Under the pieces are notes generated by a model, which saw only the letters and a list, made by a program, of their open reading frames with translations, searched no databases and was not told where the DNA came from. From Sisyra terminalis (lineage: Eukaryota; Arthropoda; Insecta; Neuroptera; Sisyridae): 64,000 nt of DNA. The position numbers and the translations under genes are program-made. The stretch lies in assembly GCA_958496175.1 (NCBI GenBank), contig OY292279.1, positions 4,526,001 through 4,590,000 on the forward strand, read 5' to 3'. Shown piece after piece: positions 20,730-32,170 of this stretch (positions are counted from its first letter, which is position 1; every line of letters starts with the position of its first letter).

Positions 20730-21952
20730 ATTCTTGCATTTATCCATTTTTCTACAGATTGTAGTTAGGCAACCCTTTATTCACGTATGAAATTGGGTTG
20801 CAGTATTTGCTCTGTTGTTGACAACTTAATATTAATTGGTCTTATGATTTGTTTTATTAATTTTAATCAATATATTTTTGCAGATTCAACTTGCTAGAAA
20901 ATTGAGGACAAAAGCATTTTTTTTGGGTTGAAGAAAGTATCATCGTTTTGGGAGATAAATACTTAGTAAGTAGTAGTGTTTTTGAATCTTGAAAATATTG
21001 ATCTAATTTAATTCCCTATATTCCCTAATTAATTCCCTGACTCCCCTCTCACCAACCAAACATATAGTTTTACATTGAAGACTTTTCATAAAAACTCAAA
21101 AAATTACTCTCGTTGAAAGAATCGTTTATTTTAACAAAATTCAAGTGAATCCAGGTACTTCCAGGATTACCATTTGATGAATAGGGATTTAAGGTAAATT
21201 TTTATCCCCCTCACTTCCTCCTGAAAATATTTTTACTAACACAAGCAGCGGTGTGAATAATTTTAGTTAACTCCAAAGAAATTTTGTGATTTTTAAGAGA
21301 CCTCATACATTTGCAGGAATAGTCATTTCAATGTGGTGATCTTTTGGATTTAAGGTAAATTTTTATCCCCCTCACTTCCTTCTGAAAATATTTTTATATA
21401 GAATGATCATACAGAAAAATCTTAATTTTCTATAAATTCAATTAACTACAAAAATATATTGAAGTTTCTAATTTGGAGTCGTTTTCTTAAAGAAGTTAAA
21501 TTAATCGTTGATTCTACCACCAACTGTTGATAATTTTTTTTTAATTTTTGCTAAAAATCAAAAGAATTTCTCAGAAAGATCAACAATTCATATAATTGAT
21601 TGCTTCAAATACAATTTGATGAGAAAACAAGTACTATTGTTCAATTATCAATTAAATTCCCAAAGTATTAAAACTAAATTTAATAAACTGACTTTATAGA
21701 AAATTAAGTTCGATTTTCTTACTCTAATTGTAATAACATTTAATCTTACTTCCACTTTTGAAATTTGAAATAAAATCCCTCATCGTTTTCTAAACGTGGC
21801 AACAAAAGTTGCTTAAATATCACTTTGTAAAATGTACAACTAATATATTCTATAAAATCGACCGAACTCTTAAAACTTAAAACTTATATGATTTTTATCC
21901 CCAAACTTTTAGGGTACCCTCCTTTTGGCTACTACTAAAAGGTTTCTTGCAT

Positions 21953-22290
21953 CATAAGGCAACTAATTGGATCCCGAATTTCTTCGATTAACTATTAAAA
22001 CTCAAAGAAAATCCAAAATCCAAATTTTTTGTCCTACTAAACCATGATTAGTTCAATAAAATTCTAATAGATGGCAGCACTTCTGTTCGTTTTTTTTGTT
22101 CCACTATATTGATTTAAAAGTATAATCATAAGGCAACTAATTGGATCCCAATTTTCTTCGATTAACCATTACAATTCAAAGGAAATCCAAATTTTTTGTC
22201 CTACTAAGCTACGATTAGTTCAATAAAATTCTAATAGATGGCAGCACTTTTGTTCGTCCTATTTGTTCCACTATATTGATTTAAAAAATA
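21953..22290 (+). repeat. Two-copy tandem duplication, unit 174 bp
   Basis: CATAAGGCAACTAATTGGAT starts both units (21953 and 22127). Each contains TAGATGGCAGCAC (about 22068-22080 and 22235-22247), a sequence resembling CTCF cores, so the duplication doubled that motif. Confidence 0.8.
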
Positions 22291-22574
22291 TATTTTTCGC
22301 GAATGTTTACAACAACAATTGCAAAATCACATTTAATATTGTTTTTGTAATTATAAACCACAATTTGTTGATGTTTATTCCAAAGAAATTGTCTAATATA
22401 AACGATTCCTTTCCACAATTGCATTTGGCATTTGTAAACTTGCAAATCTTGTGCAACTTTTAGTATTTCATTTTATATAAATTTGCTTTTTGTGTGTTCA
22501 ATTAATTTGCTTCTTTTTATATCTGAAAAATAGAATTTGAATGATAAACAACCAGTGCATTTCTTCTGCGTTTA

Positions 22575-23918
22575 CTGTTTTATTTTAACATTATAGTTTA
22601 GTTTTGAATTCGATTACAATTGACAGGACAAAATCATAAATACATAAAAGTAATAATTAAATTATAATAGTAGGATCATATTTACAATTAAAATAGGCTT
22701 CAATGAAAATATGTTCACGAGAAATTACACAAAAATTTGAACGAGAAACGGAGACAAAATAAAAATTCTTAATTGATGGCCGCTCTACACAATTCTTCAT
22801 CAATTCCCGCAACTATTGACCAAGAAAAAAATTATCCAATTTTATTATTTTTAATTAGAAAATACAATAAATAAATTAGCAAAATACTGAATCAAATTGA
22901 TTAATGTCGATCAAATTATGCAGTGTTAGAGTTTAATTTCAAAAAAAAAAAACACAAAGTTATAGTTGACTAGTAATTGTATGCATTGATTTTGATTGGC
23001 GTTCGATCAATATCACACAATATGCTAATAAATAAAAAGAGATAATAAATCAAATTGAAAAACTGTACTTTATCACAAATCGAATTGAATGGAATTTAAA
23101 AATGGGTTTTTACTTTTTGCCAGTGTTGGCTCAATATGAGCCAAATTGTAACGTTAAAATTTTTTTCAACACTTGAAACCTCCGGTTTTTTGTTTGAAAT
23201 ACATTCTTTGGACAATCCAATGTCGAAGGTTCAAGCTTTTTTGTTTGAGATAAAAATACATAAAAGGAAAAGCGGCTTAGTGTGATCCTAAACCTAATAT
23301 CATGTTTTAAAACTAGAGATATATTTACAAAGACTTAAACAACTACGTGTTACAAATAATACATTATTAACCCGTAACATGTGAACTCTCATTTTGTTTG
23401 GGGTTGGAGGTTTTTTGTGAATTCGCAGCTACAAGATTAAATACTCGTTTTGTCGATAATTAATTAAATTTGCTTAGTTTTCATTTATTAAAAATCTATG
23501 CATTGTTTTTTTCTCTTAATTTCTTATAAAATTTATATCAGTCTCATGAAAGGAACGCCACACTTTCAAAAAAGCATACGACCCAAATGCCATCTGTTGG
23601 CCAGCTTATCAATTACAATTCGCCCAGGCACTATGTTGTCGTTAGCAATTTTTTCAGCGCAGCAGATCGGCATCGATCGATACCACAAGAAAAAAATCCA
23701 TGAAATAATCCACGCCGTAATATTTCCTTCGCCTTTTCGCCAATCCCATCCGGATTTAGCAATTTGAAAATGGTTCGGAACTTGGAACTGGTTGCGTTGG
23801 AATTTGGATGGTTTTGCTTTATATTTGGTCGAAGAAAAACACAGAGATGAATCGACTTCGTGTGGATTTTCCGGGTGTCGAACGACTGCCGTCGTATTTG
23901 TGTGTTTTATATTTGCTT
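22575..23918 (-). other. Probable 3' UTR of the membrane-protein gene
   Basis: This follows the TAA of the terminal exon on -. The first 450 nt are richer in G+C than the introns. Possible poly(A) signals on - are AATAAA at about 23485 and another at about 22578. The extent is a guess. The open frames on + here (23498-24034) lack a plausible product and are probably chance. Confidence 0.4.
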
Positions 23919-24089
23919 TTAGTATACATAGATTTGTTTTAGCTGAGGTTTTAGTTCAGCGGGAATGGTGTACACTTCCGTTTCGGGTTTTCGTTTCACA
24001 AAACGTCTCCAACGGCCGCCGATATTTTTCCTAAAGCCTCGAACGAATCCGGGCCTCTGTTCCGCCGCCAAATTCTGTACAAGCGTGTC
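23919..24089 (-). CDS. Terminal exon of single-pass membrane protein
   Basis: The acceptor TTTGTTCTAG precedes 56 codons and TAA. In phase 0 it reads DTLVQNLAAEQRPGFVRGF, then RKNIGGRWRRFVKRKPETEV, then YTIPAELKPQLKQIYVY. It is strongly basic in the middle and ends in a hydrophobic IYVY that could be a PDZ-type ligand; that is inference. High third-position G+C supports coding. Phase 0 agrees with the donor of the exon at 30835-31114, 6.7 kb upstream. The exon is also open for 30 codons in the frame it would take if spliced directly from the membrane exon. The protein family is not recognised. Confidence 0.78.
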   Translation of the reverse strand, partial: DTLVQNLAAEQRPGFVRGFRKNIGGRWRRFVKRKPETEVYTIPAELKPQLKQIYVY

Positions 24090-25201
24090 CTAGAACAAAT
24101 AAAAAAAATATATTAGTCTTAAATCAAAAATTAGGGTTTTTGGGGCTTTCGGAAAAGTTTTGGACACCCCTAAAGTGGAACAATTTACACTTGTACTTGC
24201 CAATTCTAAAAGAATTCAAATCTAAAAGAATCACCAAAAAATCTTTTAAATTGTAGGAGTTTCTGATTTACAGGTCTTTTTAAAGTTTCTGCTCAATAAT
24301 TCGGCCGAATACTCAAAATTTTTGACTACTTTTACAAAAAAACTTCTCCATTTTGCGTTCGATCAAATATCAATCTTTTTGATCGATTTCTTGGGTATTT
24401 GAACGAAAATCTTCGAGTTTTCCGGAATATTTTTTACTATAAAAAGTTGTTCTACAAATTGGTGGGTAGATCCTGCCCCTATGCATTGCCATCTTGCCAA
24501 CTTTCAAGAAATTTGCATCAAATCTTAAAATTCTAACTCATTACAATAAATTACCCTTAAGAAATTAATATTTTTTTGACTGCCAACAATTTTTGATGAA
24601 ATTCATGGACTTGTTTTGAGTTTTTAATGGTTTGATTGTTCTTTTGGCTTAAAATAAAGATCATTGTTGCAACCAAATTCCCCCAATACTTGGAATTATC
24701 ATAACTTGATGATTTTTAAGTATTTAGGAACTATAATCCCTTTCTTCCCGTGGTTCTTAATCTTAAATTTAGGGTACATCCTAAATTAACCTCCCCTTCC
24801 CTTTCCTCAATGTCCCCCTTACCGATAGTAAGCTTTATTTGAATTATTCTTCCTACAATTTTCGGCCTTAGCCAAATTTTCCAAGCAAATTTTTTTGATT
24901 TCTTATCTTTACGAAGGAATTGTTCTTGGTTGATTTCTGCTAGTTCTACGCAAATTAAGGATCTTTCAGAAATATCATTTTATAGTAAGAGATATTCTTA
25001 AGATTTTTTGATTTCCACAACTCCCGTCCCTTCCCTCCCGCATCCCCCTTGCCTATTACTTCTTGGATAAACATCCAAATCCAAATTTTATACCAATTTT
25101 TCAAATCCTAAACATTTTGCATAAAACAGAAAGAGTTCCCAAGTAATTTAAGGATTATTCAGGGAAATATAGTTCAGTGGAAGGTTTCTACCCCCAATTA
25201 T

Positions 25202-26620
25202 CTATTTTTCGGGCAATTTCCGAAAAATTCTAGAAAGAAATTGAATTGTGAAAAAACGATTTTTTTGACTCAATTTTCGACCAATATTAAGAGAATCCAG
25301 GTACTTCCAGGATTGCTTTTTAGTAATTAGGAATTTACGGAAAATTTTTACCCTCCTCACTTCCCCTTGAAAACATTTTTGCCTATACAAACAGGGGCCT
25401 GAATAGTTTTTGTCAACTCTAAAGAAATTTTATGATTTTCTAGAGATTTCATACATTTGCAGGAATATTCATTCCAATTTGGTAATATTTTGGAAGAATT
25501 GACCCCCTTTTTAATTCTCTAATTAACCCCCCCCCCCAAACATATAATTTTACATTGAAGAATTTTCATAAAAACTCAAAAAATTACTCTCTTTGAAATA
25601 TTTGAATATTTGAATTTATTTTAATAAAATGCAAGTGAATCCAGGTGCTTCCAGGATTACCTTTTGGTGAATAGGGATTTAACGTAAATTTTTATCCCCC
25701 TCACTTCCTTCTGAAAATATTTTTATATAGACAAGCAGTGGCGTGAATCCGTAAATTTCGTTAAAATTCTTCGAAAGAATCGATTCTTTGGACTCAATTT
25801 TTGACGAGTTTTACGGGAATTCAGGAACTTCCATGATTATTTATTGGTCATTTAGGATTTAAGGTAAATTGTTACCCTCCTCACTTCCCCCTGACAACAT
25901 TTTGGCCTATACAAACATGGGCCTGAATAGTTTTTGTCAACTCTAAAGAAATTTTTTCATTTTCCAGAGACCTCATAAATTTGCTGGAATATCCATTCCA
26001 ATTGGGTGATCTTTTGGAAGAATTGACCCCCGTTTTAATTTCCTTACCCCCCCCCCCCCCCTTTCGTATATAATAGGCCAAACAATTAATTTTATATTAA
26101 AATTTTTTCATAAAAATCACATTCAAAAAATTACTTTCTTTGAAAGAATCGATTATTTTGACGAGTTTCAAGTGAATCCAGGTACTTCCAGGATTACTTT
26201 TTGGTGAATAGGGATTTAAGGTATATTTTTACATTCCTCACTTCCCCTTGAAAATAATTTTACCTGCACAAGCAGTGGCGTAAATTCGTAAATTTCGTTA
26301 AAATTCTTCGAAAAAATCGATTCTTTTGACTCAATTTTTAACGAGTTTTACGGGAATCCAGGTATTTCCAGGATAACCTTAGGGATTTAAGGTATATTAT
26401 TATTCCTATCACTTCCCCTTGAAATTATTTTTGCCTATACAAACAGGGGTGTGAAAAGTTTTTGTAAACTCCAAAGAAATTTTACGATTTTCATTTGCAA
26501 GAATATCCATTGCAATTTGATGACCTTTTGGAAGAACTTCACCCCTTTTTGTCACCTCCAATCCCTCACTTCGTATGTAATAAACCGAATAATTAATTTT
26601 AAATTTAAGTACATTTTTTT
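25202..26620. repeat. Tandem array with alternating units of about 350 and 180 bp
   Basis: The phrase GAATCCAGGTACTTCCAGGA recurs with changes near 25293, 25638, 25818, 26174 and 26354. Spacings are about 345, 180, 356 and 180 bp, so the repeating block is about 535 bp. CCCCTCACTTCC follows each. Poly-C runs of 12 or more occur near 25529 and 26046, odd in such AT-rich DNA. Related copies lie at 21035-21400. Confidence 0.75.
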
Positions 26621-26679
26621 TCCCCACAAATTACCCAGCTTATCAACCAAATAAAATACGTGTGTGTAAAAACCTGAGG

Positions 26680-26846
26680 TCATTTCAACCTTGATTTCGC
26701 TGTTAAAAATGCTACAGCCAAATGAAGGTATTTTGGTGAAACGTGTTTTCCGTAACCACCACGTCGCTGGTCACGCGTTCCACGTAAAAGTTTTTAACAA
26801 TCGACCAGAAAATTTTGCAACAACTCCTATCCGATTTGCAAGTATG
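26680..26846. other. Small coding-like island inside the intron
   Basis: It is richer in G+C than the intron around it. On + a 46-codon frame starts at ATG 26709 and ends exactly at a good donor (AGTATG, then GTAAGAAAG). On - a 28-codon frame from a possible acceptor (CCAG, exon start 26766) to TGA at 26680 would be in phase with the exon at 30835-31114 as an alternative last exon. Only one, or neither, can be real. Confidence 0.25.
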
Positions 26847-28899
26847 GTAAGAAAGAAAAAAAATTAAAAACCTCCCAGTGAAATGGTTGTTATATATTTT
26901 ATTAGTTTAGATAAAATTTATCGCATTTAGTGTGTAACGAGACCTTGTTTTACTTATTCGTAATGTTTATAGAATAAAATAAGCAAATGGTGGCGTCACC
27001 ATTTTTTTTTTTTAAATAAAATATAAATATAACAAAGAACGTTTTTCAGCCAGACTAGCATTTTGTTGGGTCGGAAATATTGTATATATGATATGTGGGT
27101 TTTTACCCTAAAATTAGACCAAAAAATCCGAAACATCTGCCTCGAAAAAAAAGGATCTTTGAAAGGGATTCGAAGACCTTTCGAAGAGTACAATTAGACC
27201 TGTTTTTCTCGGGAGGGATGACGACAAAGATATGGTTATTGAATCGATTTGTATATTGGAATATCGTTAGACTTTATGCATACGTTTAAGTATAAATGTA
27301 CATCTACATATTTCGAATTAAAAGGGGGAAATGATGTCAATGAACTTTTACTATGGTGGTCGTCGAAACTAGCAGGCGTTAAGCCAAACAAAATCGTTAA
27401 ATAGAACGCATCGAGACACTGTAAACCGTGCGTGTTTCTATGGTGGAAAACGGAAAATTTTTCAACCCGAAAGAAAAAAAAAAGGCCAAATGCACAAATG
27501 CACTCATAAAAGACCTGAATAAGAAACTCAATTGTATCACCCATTATCACACAATACTGTTATTAGTTCAAATAACCGTTACCAGCCGCCATTTTGGCTT
27601 TTTTTAACGGTTTTATTGGCACTATTTTTTTTTTTTTCGATAAACGTGTCTCGCATGAGAATTATCAATTTCTTTGTCAACTTTCTCTGCTTAATTTTTG
27701 GAGAATTAATGGCAGAGGGGGAGGGGGCCACGAGACACAAAGCAATACTTTCAAAATGGAGAAATTACGAAAGCATCTAAGAAGGGATGAGTACGAAATT
27801 ATTTAAGATTTCTAGCAGAAGTGCATTGGGAAAATGACTGAAAAAAAAAATCGGATTACGAAAGTTAATTTCTTTTTTCATTGAAATTGGTTATCTAATT
27901 TTTTTTTATTTTCGGAAATAATATGCAACAGTTTTGACCTCTATTTGAATGCAATTGGCCCAATTTCCCCACCACTACCCTACCCCAGTGCAGTGTTAAC
28001 TGATACCAAAAGTACAAGTCGTCTAGTTTATCAGCTTTTCTATTGAAATCGTTGGAAAATTTTCTTGAGAAAATTTGTTCAAAAATTCTATTTTTTTTTT
28101 TTTTTTTTGATGATAGAAACTCAAAAATGTTTATTTTCTTTGATAAGATAAAATAATGTGACTTTTGATCCCCTACTGGAGGTCTTAGTGTTGTTTTTTT
28201 TTTGGGTGGAATAGTAACTTTACTTAAAAATTTAAATGTTGAACAAAATTGGCATTTTCAATTAATTGATCGAAGAATTTAAAATTATAAGTAAATTATG
28301 GCAATTAAGTTAAACCAGTGGCTCTCAACCAGTGGTTTTTTAGTGCTAAATTTCAACCAAATATTTTGTAAAACTTTGCTTTTATATGATTTAAATTTGA
28401 AAAGAGTTGCAATACAATTGCATTGATTTTTCAAAAAATCAATATGAAATTTTCATTCCCCCTCTCTCTTTTAAAAATCAAGTTATAGCCTAAAGCTATA
28501 GAAGTTGATTTGATCATAAAATTGGTGAAACAAATCATTTTTTGGAGCCAAGAAATGTTGGATATCAAATTTCAAATTTGGCATGAAAAAACGTTATTTC
28601 CAAATCGGAAAATGGGAATTTTGAAATTGATTGGAAAAATTAAATTTTATTTTTCACCTGAAATTTGGGGAAAATTTTGGGGGAAAAGCCAGAACAGTTT
28701 ATGATTAAAAAATGTATGTTTTAAGTCGCCAATTTCGGATAGAGAAAACTTAAAATCTGCTGCCAATTTTCTGGAAAATATGAATATTTTCTTTGAAAAT
28801 TGATTAAATAAAAACAAAATAAAACAAATATCAATTTTCCCTGGCAAAATTTAATGGTTTAAAACTGGAAAATCCATTGAGAAAAATTAATTTGCAAAG

Positions 28900-30300
28900 A
28901 ACGAAATTTTTATTTGGAAAATAGAACGACCGAAGCACTTTCTTGGACAATTGATTTTCCAAAGAAAATTCATTGTTTAAGAGAGGAAAAATTAAAGGTT
29001 TTCTTTTGAAAAAAATGCTTTTAGCAAAGATTTATTCAAATCAAACAATTTGACAATTTTTTATGAAGAAAACAGCAAATTTTTCATGGAAAATTGAATT
29101 CAAAAGAATTGAATGAAAATTTGAAATATTTTGTGAATTTTCTTTTAAAAAAAGCCGTAATTTGTCACTGAAAACATTGATTTAGTCAAAACTTTAACTT
29201 AAAACTTTAAGCCAAGAGATTTGCATTTCTTTCAGGAAAACTCTGAAAATTTCATCAGTTAATGATTTTAATGAGAAAATCAATTATTTTTCTTTAAGAA
29301 TCAGGAAAATTTGAGTCAAAAAACAGCATAGATTTTCCAAATTGGACGATTTGAAATTTTGCTACACAAATTGACTTCCAAAAGAAAATCCATTGTTTCA
29401 ACCACAAAAAAGGTTTTCCCGTCGAGAAAATTGATTTTTTTTTAAAAAAAACCCAGAAAAACCTTTTAACGATTCAATAATTTTCTTTTTCATATAAAAA
29501 AGTGGGTAAATTTATTTAAATTCAACCAAAAAATTCACAGGGTAATTACATCTAATATGGGTTTTTTTTCAACTCAAAAATTAACTATGCCAAAGTCATT
29601 AAAGTAAGCAATTTTTTGGCGGAAAACTCGGAAAATTTGTCCAGTTAATGATTTTTGCAAGCAAATCATTTATTTTAGTACAAGAAAATGGAAAATTTGA
29701 AGCCAAATTTGGACAATTTGTATTTTTTTTTACAAATTGATTCCCAAAGAAAATTCTTTGTTTCTTCCAGAAAAAAAGGATTTTCTATCCAACAAATTGA
29801 TATTTTTTTTAAGGAAAAGCTTTTGAAATTTCAATAATTTTCTTTTTCATATAAAAAAGTGGTAAATTTGGGAAAATTCAACAAAAAAATATACAGGGTA
29901 ATTACATCTAATTAGGTTTTTTTTTTCTCAAAAATTAACTATGCCAAAGACATTAAAGTAGGCAATTTTTGGAAAATTCACCCAAAAAATGTACAGGGTA
30001 GTTACATACAATATGGGATTTTTTAACTCAAAAATTTACTATGCCAAAAACATTTAAGAAGGCAATTTTTTGGCGGAAAACTCGGAAAATTTGTCCAGTT
30101 AATGATTTATGTAAGCAAAACATTTGTTTTGGTACAAGAAAATGGAAAATTTGATGCCCAAAAAAAGATACAACATGATTCCCAAAGAAAATCCTTTGTT
30201 TCTTCCAGAAAAAAAGGATTTCTTATCCACCAAATTGATATTTTTTTAAGGAAAAGCCTTTAATGTTCCAATAATTTAATTTTTGGTGTAAAAAAGCAGA
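28900..30300. repeat. Diverged tandem repeats, spacing about 90-455 bp
   Basis: Recurring phrases are ACAGGGTAATTACATCTAAT (about 29539 and 29896, with a variant near 29992), TTGGCGGAAAACTCGGAAAA (about 29616 and 30070) and TTTGTTTCTTCCAGAAAAAA (about 29759 and 30197). The copies are fragmentary and surrounded by simple GAAAAT-like DNA. Confidence 0.55.
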
Positions 30301-30834
30301 AAATTTTCCAGGAAAACTTCTCCTAAACAAAACTTTTACAAATCAGCCAATTTGTATCATTTTTTTGGCCGGAATAAACCAAATTTTTGATCAATAAAAA
30401 TCAAATTCCCTTTCTCAAAAAAGAAGCCATGAAAATTTCCGTTAAAGCCAAAGAAGTTGCATTAAAATTTTGATAAACTTTCGACTGCACTTAAAACTAA
30501 ATATCGAATCCAACTAATTGGATGTTTCACTGGATGATAACCATAATGATTAATATTTTAGTCATCCAATTGGACATAGGAAATTTTTTATAATTTCCAA
30601 GAAATTCCCAACGATACAAAAATTCCCTCTCGAATCTGTACCAGTGCGTTATACAATTGGCTGACTAATTTCAGGTGACTAATTTTGTAATTGTTGGCAG
30701 ACGAGTAAAAACCAGGCCAGGTTTCTGGTAGCCCAGTGAAATTTTGGAAAGTTTTTTTGGTATGGGTTGGAAGTGCTCCACTTTGGGTGGTTTTTTTGGG
30801 GATTTTGGTACTTTTTTTTGGTGTGTGTACTGAC

Positions 30835-31114
30835 CTGATCGTTGCTGTACAGATTGTAGTGGACGGGTGGAGGTGGTTGGTGTTGCAGAAGAAATTGTCC
30901 TCGGTAGGCCAATGGTTCCGGAGGTAATGCCTGCGGATGTGTTAACGCCAATGGAGGTACAGCTCCGGTCGTTTGGGTCTGAAGAACCACATCCGTTGGA
31001 TGGACACTGTTGCTGTGTTCTTCACGTTTCCTCAATTTGCTGCGAACAAGACGAATCGCAATCATAGTACCGTTGCTTCCGACCATTTTGCCGTTTTTTT
31101 TATTTTTGGAGAAA
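30835..31114 (-). CDS. Cytoplasmic exon of single-pass membrane protein
   Basis: From ATG at 31086 the frame runs 84 codons to a donor (GATCAG, then GTCAGT). It reads MVGSNGTMIAIRLVRSKLRK, then REEHSNSVHPTDVVLQTQTT, then a Pro- and Leu-rich part (PQALPPEPLAYRGQF, QHQPPPPVHYNLYSNDQ). Upstream, an AAG acceptor at 31115-31116 would extend the exon in frame to 31114, adding basic residues (SFSKNKKNGK). The phase then exactly matches the donor of the membrane exon at 52769. The ATG at 31086 has a strong context (GGCAAAATGG), so it could also start a short soluble isoform. PPPP and the YNLY segment look like adaptor-binding linear motifs; that is inference. Confidence 0.68.
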
Positions 31115-31436
31115 CTTGAAAATTATATTCGATTCAAGGAAAAAGTCGCTAGATTTGTGATCCACTCGACTTATGTCTTAATAATTATAGGAACAGTTAC
31201 AGTTTTCACGTATTTGATCGTATAACACAGATATTTTTTCAGACACTAAATTAGCTCAGTAAACTGTTAAGTTTGAGTGAACAGTTTTGAACTTATGCCA
31301 CATATAAATCACAATAATAAATTAAAAAATATATATATCACTGTTTGTAATCCAAAGAATCGCAATTGTTGCACTGGACACTGCAGATTGATCACAATAT
31401 TTGTAATGATTGTTATTCAACGAGTAAATGTATCGA

Positions 31437-31935
31437 TGACTAGATTTTTGAATTTGCTAATCAGGAGGCAAGAAAGTCTAGCTAACAAAAAGCTGCTGAA
31501 AGCTAAACAGCCCCGCATTCAATAACGCTCATGATACTTTTGAATCTGAGTCGTTTTACCGCACTGGCCCAAGCTTTTATAGAGTTGCAATCGACCGCCG
31601 ACGTCAGACCCCCTAGCAATATATCTCCACTTGGTGGGACTGGTTTATTGCGATCAATGGCGCGCATAGAAAGGAGTTTTCAGAAGCGCTTTTTTCGTGT
31701 GTGATTGCCGAGAATCTCTCGAATGGATATCGATGGACAAAAATCAGATCAAATCCTTATGGTGGATCCCATCCAGATCCAAAAGGTCCGTGGAGAGATA
31801 TACGGAGGACAATAACCGTCCAAGAAACACAAAAGACTCTGAAGAGTTCACTGGTCGATGATTTAACACCGGATGCGTGGCCGAATGCCATCGTCCCAAG
31901 AAAAAGACAACCTTATAACCAAGGGTCGTTTCCCT
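31437..31935 (+). pseudogene. Coding-like remnant on the opposite strand of the intron
   Basis: This is richer in G+C than its surroundings. It begins with an open stretch from ATG 31437 (MTRFLNLLIRRQESLANKKL), passes into another frame near 31510, meets TAG at 31614 and then runs about 105 well-composed codons: QYISTWWDWFIAINGAHRKE, SEALFSCVIAENLSNGYRWT, then NPYGGSHPDPKGPWRDIRRT and DDLTPDAWPNAIVPRKRQP. That part is preceded by CCCCCTAG, a good acceptor, so it could instead be a real exon. I do not recognise the protein. A gene remnant with one frameshift and one stop is the simplest view. Confidence 0.4.
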
Positions 31936-32170
31936 TATTTTTTTTTCTCTTTGTGGCCGTTAAAAAAAAGGGTTTTGAAGTCTTTAGACTTTAGCCGAAA
32001 GTTAAAAATCATTAGTTCTGAAATATTTGGTAGCTTTACTCCGCCATGGTTAGGATAGGAGGCTAGCAGGGATGCATAAATGTATGCATTGTTGCATATT
32101 GTTGCGCTCCTGATACGATATGTGAACCGCGTCGTTGAACTTCCAACGATTTTGTGACGAAAATGAGGAG

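Larger units (their letters stand above)
17514..22574. other. Intergenic region between mRpS15 and the membrane-protein gene
   Basis: No gene seen in about 5 kb. It is made of short tandem duplications (17832-18750, 19234-19860, 21953-22290), a repeat related to the array at 25.2-26.6 kb (21035-21400), a foldback element and a CAAGGT MITE. Open frames present are short and AT-driven. Confidence 0.55.
24090..30834 (-). other. Intron of the membrane-protein gene, 6.7 kb
   Basis: GT at 30833-30834 (GTCAGT) and AG at 24090-24091 bound it. Content: unremarkable AT-rich DNA to 25.2 kb, a higher-order tandem array at 25.2-26.6 kb, a small G+C-richer island at 26.68-26.85 kb, then AT-rich DNA with diverged repeats at 28.9-30.3 kb. 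A fragment of a hAT-type MITE end (CCAGTGGCTCTCAACC) lies near 28315. Confidence 0.55.
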
